A stretch of 64,000 bases of DNA from Shewanella electrodiphila (GTDB lineage Bacteria; Pseudomonadota; Gammaproteobacteria; Enterobacterales; Shewanellaceae), in contig NZ_JAKIKU010000001.1 of the NCBI RefSeq assembly GCF_023283985.1, positions 62,001-126,000 on the forward strand, written 5' to 3'. Positions 40,086-49,413 of the stretch are shown piece after piece. The notes below the pieces were generated by a model. It saw only the letters and a list, made by a program, of their open reading frames with translations, was not told where the DNA came from and did not search any database. The first letter of the stretch is position 1. The number at the start of each line of letters is the position of its first letter. The translations under genes and the position numbers were made by a program.

Positions 40086-42848
40086 CTAATCTTGAGCGTA
40101 AAAAGGGGTGTTGTAATACTGAGCCCCAATATCTATCCATTCGCTTAATAATTTAAGTTCGTCGGCTGTCAGCATATTTTGATGGGTTTCATCATTCATG
40201 GTATTAAAAAACCTGCTACTGGCTCTGGCACCATTAGTCGAGATAATTGCTGGTACATTCACTGTGGTTAACACAGGAACTGGATTACCTTCGGCATCGA
40301 GTATCAACTCGCCATCGGCATCCACTTGATAAACCACGTTACCATCGGCATCTAGCACTTCGACTAGCTTGTCGATAACGATCCCATCCACTTCTTCTTG
40401 TTCGACATCATTAAAAAATAACTCACGATAACTCGTCAGGTGAGCGATTTGATCTATTGATGGAGCTGCAATCAATTCAAGCTGACCAGCTGGTACCTGG
40501 GCAAGGCTATTATCATCAACATTGCTATGGCATACGGTGCAAGTGTTATCTGCAAGGACCTCTAAGGTGTCTTCGTCTATGGCTAAACGAGGTAAATCCC
40601 AAAGGGGCTGAATATGTTCTTCATAGTTGATTTGAATGCGGCAATATGGGGTCCAATTATTAAAACATTCACTGCCATTTGGTGCTGGGGTTGTTAAGTT
40701 TTCATAACTCAGGTTCATACTCGGGTTTAGCGCTGAGATAGCTGGATTAGTCCAAATATCATCGTAACGTAGGCTCGCCGATAGCTCTGCTATGCCATTG
40801 ACCATTGCATCGGCCTGCGCCATGGTTTGACCTTGTATTGGAATAATATTGCTGCTGGCATTAGGGTATGCAGAGCCACCAATCGCCCCTGTGTTAATGC
40901 TGTCTGCTTGGGCATCATAACGGCCATGAGGTAATTGGCTGTTACCCGTGTGACAACCCATACATTGCAGGGTTTCACCGGCTTGTAAACTTATCCATTG
41001 GCTGTGGCGACCACCAATGCGTTGGCCGTTGCTATCTAAGACACTGATGGCCAATGGCACATTTGCTGGGACTTTAATTTTCACTGAGCCGTCTGGCTGA
41101 ATTGGGGTGTAGCCAATAACTTCGCGCATTAATTGATTTCGGCTGCGGCCAAAATCGGTATTGGCAATATCTCGAACTTCATCAGGTGGCATAGGTACGC
41201 CGCGAACGATTTTTAAAAAGCGCGCTGGTAATTCACTGGCTGGGGTTAATGAAGGATCGCTTAATCGACTAATACCGCCTTGATTACTGCTGCTGTCTTG
41301 ACCATCAAAATCATATACGCTGCGAATGTGAATTGCCGCAGCGAGTTCTTCGTGCAACTGCGGATCAAGTTCATTACCAATCACTTGATCGGCGATAAAG
41401 GCTTTAGGTTGCGATGACGGCTGCATCCCTAACGCTTCAGTAATCACTTTACCTTCTTCGCTATTGGCAACTAACTGCTGAGTACCGTCGGCATCGTTAA
41501 GTAGCCAAAGTTCATATAAGGGATCGGCAAGTGCTAAGGTTTGATCCAGTAACTGTTCATCAGTTAATTGACCACATGCACGGATTTGTTCTTCAACAAC
41601 AACCCGACAAAGATCCCAACTCAATAAATAACGTTGGCTGTTATCAGGTAATGGATATAAATGAGTTAAGCGCCCAGAAGGTGATAGCGCGTCTGCGAAG
41701 TTAAATTTAAAATCAAAACTGAGCGGTAAATCGTTTATGGCATTGTTAGTTGTGTTGTCGGTTTCGCCCGATACCGCAGTGGCTTGCTGGTTATCAATAT
41801 ACTCATCGATATTGATTGTCACAGGCCTTTTTTGATAATTCATTTCATCCTGTGATGACAGCAGCATAAGTATATTGCCATTTGGTAATTGCTGCGGTTT
41901 AACAAACTCAATATGTTCATCTTGCTCATCGAGAATCATTTGATGAGAATGCCAGCCGAACATTAATTCATTATCGGTGCCATCTGGATTCATTTTGTAG
42001 AGGTTAATACCATGGTCGCCACCCATGTCATCCCAACGGCTATAGAGGATTTGACCATCTTGCAATACCAGTGGGTAGAAATCATGACTAAGATTGAAGG
42101 TCAGTTGCTCAATACCGCTACCATCATCGTTCATTAAATGGATGTTGAACGTTTCGTTATCGCGGCTTTCATCGAGAGCGGTGTATTGCGGTTTACCTTC
42201 ATCGAGTAAAATGGCTCGTGATAAGCGCTGGCGGGTTGAGGCAAATATAATCCGTCCATCAGGGAGAAAGGATGCCATCAAATCATCACCTTGTTCGGCG
42301 GTCGTATCACTGTCTATTAATCGGGTCAGTGATTGGTCTGATAATTGGTAACGCCATATATTCCAACTTGGTTGCTCATCTTCGTCGGCATCAGCAATTT
42401 CTGGCGCGCGAATAGAGACTAAAAATTGTTGACCATCATCAGAGACTGATAAATCACGAATATCTATGCGTTGGATAGTGTCAAGATCTTCGGTGATTAA
42501 ATCGGCAAAAAGTTCGGCGGTGATATTGGTAACGGGTGAGTCAGTAAACGCATTTCGTTTTACAAATAATTGTGCGCCAGGATTAAATTGGCTTGGGTTT
42601 CTACTTTGAAAACTAGCGGATTCTGGGTTGTCATCACTGGGCTGGGTAATGAGATCGCGCTGAATGTAAACTACAGGGTATTCAACTAAAACAGGATCAG
42701 GCTGTTCATCCTTAAGCGCAGTATCCGTGTTACAACCGCTAACAAGAAGAAACGCCATTAATGCTTGATAAATAGAAGCTTTATAGCCTAAAACTTTATT
42801 GTCAAAAGTTTTACGGCCTAATCCCTTTAAGCCGAAAAATGGCTTCAT
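40086..42848 (-). CDS. HZS-alpha-related dihaem lipoprotein
   Basis: 920 residues. Lipoprotein signal ending VSGC. The N-terminal half looks like a beta-propeller of TolB/HZS-alpha type (LPDGRIIFASTRQ, DGQILYSRWDDMGGDHGINL, KMNPDGTDNELMFGWHSHQ). The C-terminal half has two haem-binding motifs, CMGCH near residue 628 and CTVCH near residue 767. The family is named for hydrazine synthase alpha, but nothing suggests anammox here. A related role as an exported haem protein is safer. First gene of the minus-strand operon, divergent from the DUF1588-like haem protein. Confidence 0.82.
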   Translation of the reverse strand: MKPFFGLKGLGRKTFDNKVLGYKASIYQALMAFLLVSGCNTDTALKDEQPDPVLVEYPVVYIQRDLITQPSDDNPESASFQSRNPSQFNPGAQLFVKRNAFTDSPVTNITAELFADLITEDLDTIQRIDIRDLSVSDDGQQFLVSIRAPEIADADEDEQPSWNIWRYQLSDQSLTRLIDSDTTAEQGDDLMASFLPDGRIIFASTRQRLSRAILLDEGKPQYTALDESRDNETFNIHLMNDDGSGIEQLTFNLSHDFYPLVLQDGQILYSRWDDMGGDHGINLYKMNPDGTDNELMFGWHSHQMILDEQDEHIEFVKPQQLPNGNILMLLSSQDEMNYQKRPVTINIDEYIDNQQATAVSGETDNTTNNAINDLPLSFDFKFNFADALSPSGRLTHLYPLPDNSQRYLLSWDLCRVVVEEQIRACGQLTDEQLLDQTLALADPLYELWLLNDADGTQQLVANSEEGKVITEALGMQPSSQPKAFIADQVIGNELDPQLHEELAAAIHIRSVYDFDGQDSSSNQGGISRLSDPSLTPASELPARFLKIVRGVPMPPDEVRDIANTDFGRSRNQLMREVIGYTPIQPDGSVKIKVPANVPLAISVLDSNGQRIGGRHSQWISLQAGETLQCMGCHTGNSQLPHGRYDAQADSINTGAIGGSAYPNASSNIIPIQGQTMAQADAMVNGIAELSASLRYDDIWTNPAISALNPSMNLSYENLTTPAPNGSECFNNWTPYCRIQINYEEHIQPLWDLPRLAIDEDTLEVLADNTCTVCHSNVDDNSLAQVPAGQLELIAAPSIDQIAHLTSYRELFFNDVEQEEVDGIVIDKLVEVLDADGNVVYQVDADGELILDAEGNPVPVLTTVNVPAIISTNGARASSRFFNTMNDETHQNMLTADELKLLSEWIDIGAQYYNTPFYAQD

Positions 42849-43102
42849 TTATTACCCTTAATATATAATTGTTATTATTGTTATCGTTACATAGTTAAAA
42901 TGTAATAACTCTTGACATTATTGCCGCCTAGCCCCAGTGTTTCAATACTTTTTAATAAAAATTATTTTGCCAAGTAAAAAATAAAGTTAACAAAAATAAA
43001 AACAACAAGCTTTATGATTCCCGAAATACTTATCATTGTCTGCGTTTTTATAACTCTGCCGCTTAAGGCGTTTGTTGGCTGAAATAACGACAAGGAGACA
43101 GT
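42849..43102. promoter_or_regulatory. Divergent intergenic control region
   Basis: 254 bp, markedly AT-rich, between the two divergent haem-protein operons, so promoters for both must lie here or nearby. TTGACA occurs at 42912 on the plus strand, but no -10 at proper spacing, so I do not call a promoter. AAGGAGACAGT just before 43103 is a good ribosome-binding site. Confidence 0.5.
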
Positions 43103-44389
43103 ATGAAGAGGCAACTTTGTACGGTGAAAAGTCAACGATTTTTAAATAAATTCAATGTGCTAAGAACGCAATTTAGACTGAATAAAACCCGAGCCTTTTT
43201 GCATAAATTAACACTGGGTTCAATAATAGTTTTTGCTCCTTTGTCTCATGCTGGGACGTTAGAGCAAGCCAAGCAATTGCATGATCGTATCGCCGGTGTT
43301 CCCGCATCTGAACAAACCCTCAATGATATAGCGCAATTACTCGGCGATAGTAAACCGATAGAAGCGGCTTATTTAGCAATGGAAACCCCAGCTTTTTATT
43401 CCACGACCTTAAAATTGTTCGCCACCCCCTGGACTAACATCGATCAAGACAGTTTTGCACCACTAAATGATTACAGTGCAACTGTAATTGGTACGGTACG
43501 AGATGACGTTGATTTCAGGCAGGTACTGCAAGCCGATATGGTGTATGTGGGGAAGAACAGCCTTAATCTACCAGCCTATAGCACCAGTAATAACCAACAT
43601 TACCAATCATTAGAAGATCAGTTTATTGATTTAAAAGATGGCTTGGAGCGAACCAGTCAGTCTAGCTTAAATGGTTTGCCAAGTGATGCTACTGCAGGCG
43701 TACTAACCAGTAGAGCGGCTGCCAAAGCATTCTTTTATTTAGGTACAAACAGAGCCATGGTGCGTTTTACCTTAATGAATCATTTGTGCACTGATTTAGA
43801 ACCCCTAAAAGATAATACCCGTTCACCTGATAGAATTCGCCAAGATGTTAGCCGCAGCCCTGGTGGCGATAGTCGCTTATTTATCAATAACTGTTTAGGT
43901 TGCCACAGTGGCATGGATCCATTAGCTCAAGCGTTTGCATTTTATCAATATGATTTTAACCTTGAAGCCGATCCGGTTGGTGATAATGGGGCTATTGCTT
44001 ACAACCAAAGTGGCCAAGTTGACCCCGATACAGGCACCAGAGTGCAAGGTAAATACCATATTAACTCGACCAGTTTCCCATACGGTTATGTCACTGAAGA
44101 TGATGAATGGCATAACTATTGGCGTGAGGGGGTTAACCAAAAGCTTGGCTGGGATGAAACCCTTGAAGGTAAAGGCTTTGGTGCTAAGTCATTAGGTGAG
44201 GAGTTTGCTAATAGCCAAGCTTTCGCTCAATGCCAAGTAAAGAAAGTATTTAAAACCGTGTGCTTACGAGATGCAGAGTCCAATGAGGATATTAACCAAA
44301 TTGCGGCGACCACTGAGTCTTTTCAACAAAACTCATACCAACTTAAGCGTGTATTCGCTGAAGTTGGCAACTACTGCATGGGAGAGTAA
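43103..44389 (+). CDS. DUF1588-like exported monohaem protein
   Basis: 428 residues. A long basic N-terminus precedes a signal peptide (LGSIIVFAPLSHAG). Near residue 267 is CLGCH followed by SGMDPLAQAFAFYQYD, the layout of the DUF1588 haem-associated domain (CxxCH then MDPLG) in planctomycete-type cytochromes. Also contains TSRAAAKAFFYLGTNRAMVRF upstream of it. Probably a periplasmic or surface c-type haem protein. First gene of a plus-strand operon with the next two genes; AAGGAG at ideal spacing. Confidence 0.8.
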   Translation: MKRQLCTVKSQRFLNKFNVLRTQFRLNKTRAFLHKLTLGSIIVFAPLSHAGTLEQAKQLHDRIAGVPASEQTLNDIAQLLGDSKPIEAAYLAMETPAFYSTTLKLFATPWTNIDQDSFAPLNDYSATVIGTVRDDVDFRQVLQADMVYVGKNSLNLPAYSTSNNQHYQSLEDQFIDLKDGLERTSQSSLNGLPSDATAGVLTSRAAAKAFFYLGTNRAMVRFTLMNHLCTDLEPLKDNTRSPDRIRQDVSRSPGGDSRLFINNCLGCHSGMDPLAQAFAFYQYDFNLEADPVGDNGAIAYNQSGQVDPDTGTRVQGKYHINSTSFPYGYVTEDDEWHNYWREGVNQKLGWDETLEGKGFGAKSLGEEFANSQAFAQCQVKKVFKTVCLRDAESNEDINQIAATTESFQQNSYQLKRVFAEVGNYCMGE

Positions 44390-44391
44390 CG

Positions 44392-46836
44392 GTGAAATTA
44401 TCTCAAAAAACCTTATCTAGCCTCTCGGTGCTGAGTTTATGTTTAACCCTCACGGCATGTGGCGGCGGTGACGTAGAAAGTAATCCGCCTCAACAGCAAG
44501 AACCAGACTCTGGCGTGTATACCGGTCCTGCACCTGCCACTGAAGACATTCAAAAATATAAAGTCTCATTGTGGGACAATATCTCAACTCAAAATCGCTG
44601 TGGAGCCTGTCATACTGAAGGTAATCAAGCGCCATATTTTGCCAGTCGAGAAGACGTTAACGACGCATACGCTGCGACTAATCCGCTGGTTGACTTAACT
44701 GATCCTGCTTCATCTCGCTTAGTTGAAAAAGTGGCTGGTGGCCATAATTGTTGGTTAGACAGTGATAGTGCTTGTGGTGAAACCATGACCTCGTGGATCA
44801 AATTGTGGTCAGATGAACGGGTCAGTAGCGCCAATACCATTGAGTTAACCGCACCAGTCATTCGAGAGCCAGGTTCAAGCAAAAGTTTCCCAGATGACAG
44901 TGCGCTATTTAGCCAACATGTTTACCCCATTGTTAGCCAGTACTGCGTTGATTGTCATAACGAAGGAGCGACTTTTGCTCAGTCACCTTTCTTTGCCAGT
45001 AACGATATAGCTCAAGCTTACGAATCGGCTAAAAATGTCATCAACATCGATGAGCCATCTCAGTCTCGATTAGTGGTTCGTTTAGGCAGTGAGTTTCATA
45101 ACTGTTGGACAAATTGCCAAGAAAATAGCAATGAAATGCTTGCGGCTGTTACAGCGATGAGTGATGCAATTGCTGTCGATGAAATTTCACCAGAAATGGT
45201 GGTGTCTAAATCACTACGCTTAACGGATGGTATTACCGCTTCAAGTGGTGGTCGATTTGAAACGGATGTCATTGCCTTATACCAGTTCAAAACTGGCGAG
45301 GGTTCTACTGCATACGATACCTCTGGTATCGCGCCAGAAGCGAATTTATCGCTGACGGGTGATGTTGAATGGCTCGGCAGTTGGGGCTTATCTTTTACTA
45401 ATGGTAAAGCGCAGGCTAGTACCGCCAACAGTAAGAAACTCCATGATTTAATCACCTCAACTGGTGAGTTTTCAGTTGAAGCTTGGGTCACACCAAATAA
45501 TGTCACCCAAGAAGGGCCTGCAAGAATCGTCACTTATTCAGCAGGTGATGATGCACGTAACTTCACATTAGGCCAGAGCCAATATAACTATGACTTTATG
45601 CTGCGCACTGAAGCTTCAAGCACCAATGGCGACCCAGCCTTAAGTACGCCAGATGCCGATGAAGTGTTACAAGCGACACTGCAGCATGTGGTATTAACTT
45701 ATAACGCTACAGAAGGGCGAAAAATTTACGTCAATGGCAACTTAATTGAAGTGGCTGATGAAGATATTGCGCCGTTGGCATCTTGGGATGACAGCTTTGC
45801 GTTGATTTTAGGACGAGAGGCTTCAAACCAACATGTCTGGCAGGGTGATATTCGTTTGTTGGCGATTTATAACCGCGTACTAGAGCAAGAACAAATCAGC
45901 CAAAACTATGATGTTGGTGTAGGTGAGAAATTCTTCTTGCTGTTCTCGGTAAGTCATTTAATTGATTTGCCCAATACCTATGTGATGTTTGAAGTCAGCC
46001 AATTTGATAATTACAGCTATTTATTTACTGGCGCTTCATTGGTGAATATCGATGGTACGCCAGTGGCTGAAGCATTTGATATGCGTTCAGTTCGTATCGG
46101 GATTAATGGTAAAGAAAGTGCTCAAGGACAAGCTTATTCTAACGTAGATTTAGCCATTGAAAGCGGTCAGGCGTTAGCTGAACCTATGTCGCTGTCGGCA
46201 TTAGGCACTATTATTGGTCTCGAGAAAGGTGCCAGTCAGGATGAGTTTTTCCTCACTTTTGAGCAAATCGGTGAGCATGAAAATGTGGTTGTGCCTGGGG
46301 TGATAATCACACCTGATGAGTTACCAGCAAGTACCGAAACCGCGCAAATAGGCTTAAGAAACTTTGCTGAAATTAACCACTCAATGAGTGAGTTAACTGG
46401 TGTACCTCAGCAAACAACCAAAGTGTTTGATACCTATGCGCTAGTAAAAAGCCAACTGCCGAGTGTCGAAAATATCGATACCTTTATTTCTGCACAGCAA
46501 ATGGGGGTGACGCAACTGGCAATTGCCTATTGTGATGTCGCCATTGATGACGATAGCTTACGCAGCGCTTGGTTCCCTGATATTGACTTCACGCAAGAGC
46601 CAAACGTGGCATTAAGCAGCGCAGAAAGACCTAACTTGCTCAACCCGTTAATTGGTCAACTTATGCCGCTGAATTTATCGAGTCAGCCAGATGCTAACTT
46701 GGTTTATAACGAGCTGGATTCACTCGTCAGTAATTTGTCTGTGTGTGGCACAAACTGTAATGCAGAGCGAACCCAAACTATTGCTAAAGCATCATGTGCA
46801 GCAGTGTTGGCAAGTGCTGTGATGTTGATTCAATAG
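44392..46836 (+). CDS. LamG-domain dihaem lipoprotein
   Basis: 814 residues from a GTG two bases after the upstream stop, with GGGAGAG before it. Lipoprotein signal LTACGGG. Two repeats, each with a CxxCH motif: CGACH near residue 69 and CVDCH near 184, each followed by a later Cys (GHNCW, FHNCW), resembling planctomycete-type cytochrome domains. A LamG (concanavalin-like) domain runs from about 295 to 510 (ALYQFKTGEGSTAYDTSG, FSVEAWVTPNN, LLAIYNRVLEQEQI), suggesting carbohydrate or surface binding. The C-terminal 300 residues are unassigned, with four late cysteines. Confidence 0.85.
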   Translation: MKLSQKTLSSLSVLSLCLTLTACGGGDVESNPPQQQEPDSGVYTGPAPATEDIQKYKVSLWDNISTQNRCGACHTEGNQAPYFASREDVNDAYAATNPLVDLTDPASSRLVEKVAGGHNCWLDSDSACGETMTSWIKLWSDERVSSANTIELTAPVIREPGSSKSFPDDSALFSQHVYPIVSQYCVDCHNEGATFAQSPFFASNDIAQAYESAKNVINIDEPSQSRLVVRLGSEFHNCWTNCQENSNEMLAAVTAMSDAIAVDEISPEMVVSKSLRLTDGITASSGGRFETDVIALYQFKTGEGSTAYDTSGIAPEANLSLTGDVEWLGSWGLSFTNGKAQASTANSKKLHDLITSTGEFSVEAWVTPNNVTQEGPARIVTYSAGDDARNFTLGQSQYNYDFMLRTEASSTNGDPALSTPDADEVLQATLQHVVLTYNATEGRKIYVNGNLIEVADEDIAPLASWDDSFALILGREASNQHVWQGDIRLLAIYNRVLEQEQISQNYDVGVGEKFFLLFSVSHLIDLPNTYVMFEVSQFDNYSYLFTGASLVNIDGTPVAEAFDMRSVRIGINGKESAQGQAYSNVDLAIESGQALAEPMSLSALGTIIGLEKGASQDEFFLTFEQIGEHENVVVPGVIITPDELPASTETAQIGLRNFAEINHSMSELTGVPQQTTKVFDTYALVKSQLPSVENIDTFISAQQMGVTQLAIAYCDVAIDDDSLRSAWFPDIDFTQEPNVALSSAERPNLLNPLIGQLMPLNLSSQPDANLVYNELDSLVSNLSVCGTNCNAERTQTIAKASCAAVLASAVMLIQ

Positions 46837-46843
46837 GAGCGTA

Positions 46844-46945
46844 ATGATGATAAAAATACCCACACAGATCACGACGTTTCCAATATTGAAAATCGACAAT
46901 CAAGCGGCGGCAAAAAAGAGTTTAAAAGGACTTCAACATGACTAA
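46844..46945 (+). CDS. Possible 33-residue leader ORF before the DUF1501 gene
   Basis: ATG ATG at 46844, preceded by AGGAGC at about 3-4 nt, opens a 33-residue frame (MMIKIPTQITTFPI ... GLQHD) whose TAA lies 5 bp inside the DUF1501 gene. No similarity recognised. It may be a real small protein, or simply a coupling device carrying ribosomes to the DUF1501 start. Confidence 0.4.
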   Translation: MMIKIPTQITTFPILKIDNQAAAKKSLKGLQHD

Positions 46946-48515
46946 ACGTACTCATCTTCACCCTGACAGTCCTTTATTGTTTTCCGATCATCGTAAACCC
47001 ATGACTCGCCGTGAGTTTATCTCAACGGGCCTAGCAAAAGGTGGCCAAGCGGTCGCGGGTTTATCATTAATGAGCATGTTTGCTAACCCAAACCAAGCCA
47101 ATGCTGCGTTGTCTTCTGACCTAGAAGCATTGCGAGACTCATGCGGTATTAGCGTACAAGGGGCGGGTAAAATTCCGTTTATCAGTTTCGATTTAGCGGG
47201 CGGCGCCAATATTGCTGGCTCAAATGTGCTGGTTGGTGGCGCAGGTGGTCAGCAAGATTTCTTATCGACAGCTGGCTATAACAAGCTGGGTTTACCTGGT
47301 GATATGGCACCATCGATTGCAAACCCTGATGTTGGTATGTCTGATTTTATTAATACTGATTTAGGGCTCGCGTTCCACTCTGATTCAGCGTTTTTACGTG
47401 GCATATTGGAAAAGGTGTCAGCCGATACCGCATCACGGATTAATGGTGCGGTGATCCCTTGTCGTTCTGATAACGATACGGGTAATAACCCACATAATCC
47501 TATGTATGCTATTGCGGCGGCTGGTGCTAACGGCTCGCTGATGCCACTCATTGGCTCGCGCAGCACTGACTCTGGTGGCAACTCAATGGCAGCGGCTAAT
47601 TTTGTCGATTTGAGCATGCGCCCAACTAAAATCGATCGACCGTCTGATGTGACAGGGCTTGTGGATGTGGGTGATTTGTTTAACTTGTTATCTCAGCGCG
47701 ATGCCGTAACGGTAATGGAAAGCATCCAGCGCATTAGCGCCCAGAAAATGGCCTCGGTGAACACTCAAGTGACTCGTGATGATGTGATTAAAGACTTAGT
47801 CAATTGTGGCTATGTGAAAAGTGCTGATTTAGCCGATCGTTTTGGTGATCCTTCGACGCTTAACCCTGTGTTAGATCCTGACATTGTGGGCCCAAGCGGT
47901 ATCTTTACCATTAATGAATTTGATTCAGAATCAGAGTTCCAAAAAACCGCTTCTATTATGAAGCTGGTGGTCAATGGATTCTCTGGTGCTGGCACTGTCA
48001 CTATGGGTGGTTTTGACTATCACACCGGTGAGCGTGGTACCGGTGAGTTACGAGATTTACGCGCAGGACGTTGTATGGGCGCATGTTTGGAATATGCAGC
48101 TCGTCGCAATCAACCTTTGATGATGTATGTATTCAGTGATGGCTCGGTTGCCAGTAATGGCCGCATCGATGACTCAATGGAAGGGCGAGGCAAGGGCGAA
48201 TGGACGGGAGATAACTCGTCAACAGGTGCATCTTTCTTCTTGGTGTATAACCCAGCGGGTAAGCCACAATTAATGGGCTCAAGTGCCGATCAAATGGCGC
48301 AAAACCAACAAATCGGCTTTATGCGCTCTGATGCCTCAGTGGATACCGCATCAGCTCCATCGGCAAATAACGTGAACTTGCTGGTGGATACGGTGTTGCT
48401 TAACTACATGGCGTTACATGGTGAACAAGGCCAGTTCAATATGGTGGCACCAAGACAAGGTTTGGGCAACAGTGCGATGTTAGATTCGCTAACAGCGTTC
48501 CAGCCGATAGTTTGA
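46938..48515 (+). CDS. DUF1501 protein with twin-arginine signal
   Basis: 525 residues. N-terminus has TRREFISTGLAKGGQ followed by a hydrophobic stretch to ANA, a Tat signal, so the protein is folded, perhaps with a metal, before export. The DUF1501 (alkaline phosphatase/sulfatase-like) fold is suggested by FISFDLAGGANIAGSN, the MGGFDYHTGERGTGELRDL segment (equivalent to the usual W-D-T-H) and VFSDGSVASNG. AAGGAC precedes the ATG at 46938. DUF1501 genes typically neighbour haem-protein genes of the DUF1588/DUF1592 type, as here. Substrate unknown. Confidence 0.85.
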   Translation: MTKRTHLHPDSPLLFSDHRKPMTRREFISTGLAKGGQAVAGLSLMSMFANPNQANAALSSDLEALRDSCGISVQGAGKIPFISFDLAGGANIAGSNVLVGGAGGQQDFLSTAGYNKLGLPGDMAPSIANPDVGMSDFINTDLGLAFHSDSAFLRGILEKVSADTASRINGAVIPCRSDNDTGNNPHNPMYAIAAAGANGSLMPLIGSRSTDSGGNSMAAANFVDLSMRPTKIDRPSDVTGLVDVGDLFNLLSQRDAVTVMESIQRISAQKMASVNTQVTRDDVIKDLVNCGYVKSADLADRFGDPSTLNPVLDPDIVGPSGIFTINEFDSESEFQKTASIMKLVVNGFSGAGTVTMGGFDYHTGERGTGELRDLRAGRCMGACLEYAARRNQPLMMYVFSDGSVASNGRIDDSMEGRGKGEWTGDNSSTGASFFLVYNPAGKPQLMGSSADQMAQNQQIGFMRSDASVDTASAPSANNVNLLVDTVLLNYMALHGEQGQFNMVAPRQGLGNSAMLDSLTAFQPIV

Positions 48516-48550
48516 TTAAAATATAAGTTTATTTTGCTGGTTAAATTGAA

Positions 48551-48580
48551 AGGCTCAGAGGTTTTCTCTGAGCTTTTTTG
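48551..48580 (+). terminator. Terminator of the DUF1501 operon
   Basis: GCTCAGAG and CTCTGAGC pair across GTTTT and run into six T, 37 bp after the DUF1501 stop. Confidence 0.9.
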
Positions 48581-48627
48581 TTTTTATATTTGTTTTTATA
48601 TTTGTTTTTATATTTGTTTTTATATTT
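48580..48627. repeat. Four tandem copies of a 12-bp unit
   Basis: GTTTTTATATTT repeated four times exactly, starting at the terminator tail. Pure AT-rich minisatellite; likely to vary in copy number. Confidence 0.9.
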
Positions 48628-48659
48628 GTTATTAATTTTAACTGAAAACCAAAACTAGA

Positions 48660-49220
48660 ATCAAAGTCGTGGCGCTTCGCCCACACCCGACGAAAGGGAA
48701 ACAACAGCATTTCCCTTCTCGACATCCCTTGCCGCCCCTACGAAATTGCTCTTAAAAGCGAGCAAGCCTCATGCTTATTCAAAAATAGCTAACGCTTTAG
48801 ATAGGCCATCCATGGCCAACTAAAGCTAGCCTGACTTCCTGTCAGGCTTACACTATTTTCTTCAACGCATTTCAGCAATTTCAATGGAGTCCTTGTGTCG
48901 GCTGATTCATTTGTTCAGCCCAAACTCTTAGAGTGTCTTTTTAGATTATGAATGTTCAATTTGAATTGAGGTAAGCAAGAAAATCGCGTGAGTCCAGACA
49001 TGGATGTCTGGCTAGCTTTCGAGGGGAAGGGACGCCCCATCGGAAGCGTTAGCGATTTTTGCAGCTTAGTGAGGCAGGCTCAAAATATAGGCTAAAGCTG
49101 GATGATTCTCCGTTGGAAATTTTGCTTTTTAAATTTCGCCGGAGCGGCGAGGGTGATGCAAGAGGGAGTTGCCGTCCACTCCCTTTTGCTCTGGTGTGGG
49201 CGAAGCGCCACGACGTTGAT
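48660..49220. repeat. 561-bp non-coding element with 27-bp terminal inverted repeats
   Basis: Left arm 48660-48686 and right arm 49194-49220 are inverse complements with one mismatch (core GTCGTGGCGCTTCGCCCACAC). Just inside each arm is a hairpin: AAGGGAAA/TTTCCCTT (about 48694-48717) and GAGGGAGT/ACTCCCTT (about 49161-49186). Further internal palindromes are AGCCTGAC-TTCC-GTCAGGCT (about 48829-48848) and CCAGAC-ATGGAT-GTCTGG (about 48994-49011). No plausible protein. It looks like a repeated mobile or structured-RNA element. The 193 bp after it to 49413 hold nothing I can identify apart from the promoter region of the next gene. Confidence 0.75.
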
Positions 49221-49413
49221 CTTAATCCAAAAGAACTTTGTAAATGAAGTAATGATATAGACCTTCATCACAATTGATCAGTTCCAAATATAGATACTCG
49301 TTTATCCAACAGGACTCTGATAGAGTGCTTACTAATCAATAGCTTTGCTTTAGTAACGTTTAAGTATTTGGTTTATTAAATGTGCATGCGCACAATACAA
49401 ATATTAGGTTATT

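Noticed and set aside
40086..42848. Possible anammox-type hydrazine synthase alpha subunit.
   Set aside because: Only the family resemblance (beta-propeller segments plus two CxxCH) supports the name. No beta or gamma subunit, hydrazine dehydrogenase or annotated partner is nearby, and the host looks like a gammaproteobacterium.
42912..42941. TTGACA as promoter for the DUF1588-like gene.
   Set aside because: No -10 element occurs at 16-18 bp spacing.
48162..48230. Flavinylation motif (NSSTGAS) in the DUF1501 protein as proof of ApbE modification.
   Set aside because: The Asp of the consensus is missing and the stretch lies in a region likely conserved for other reasons; kept only as a weak hint.
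49059..49247. 62-residue plus-strand ORF.
   Set aside because: It runs across the inverted-repeat arm of the non-coding element, has no ribosome-binding site and no protein-like features.
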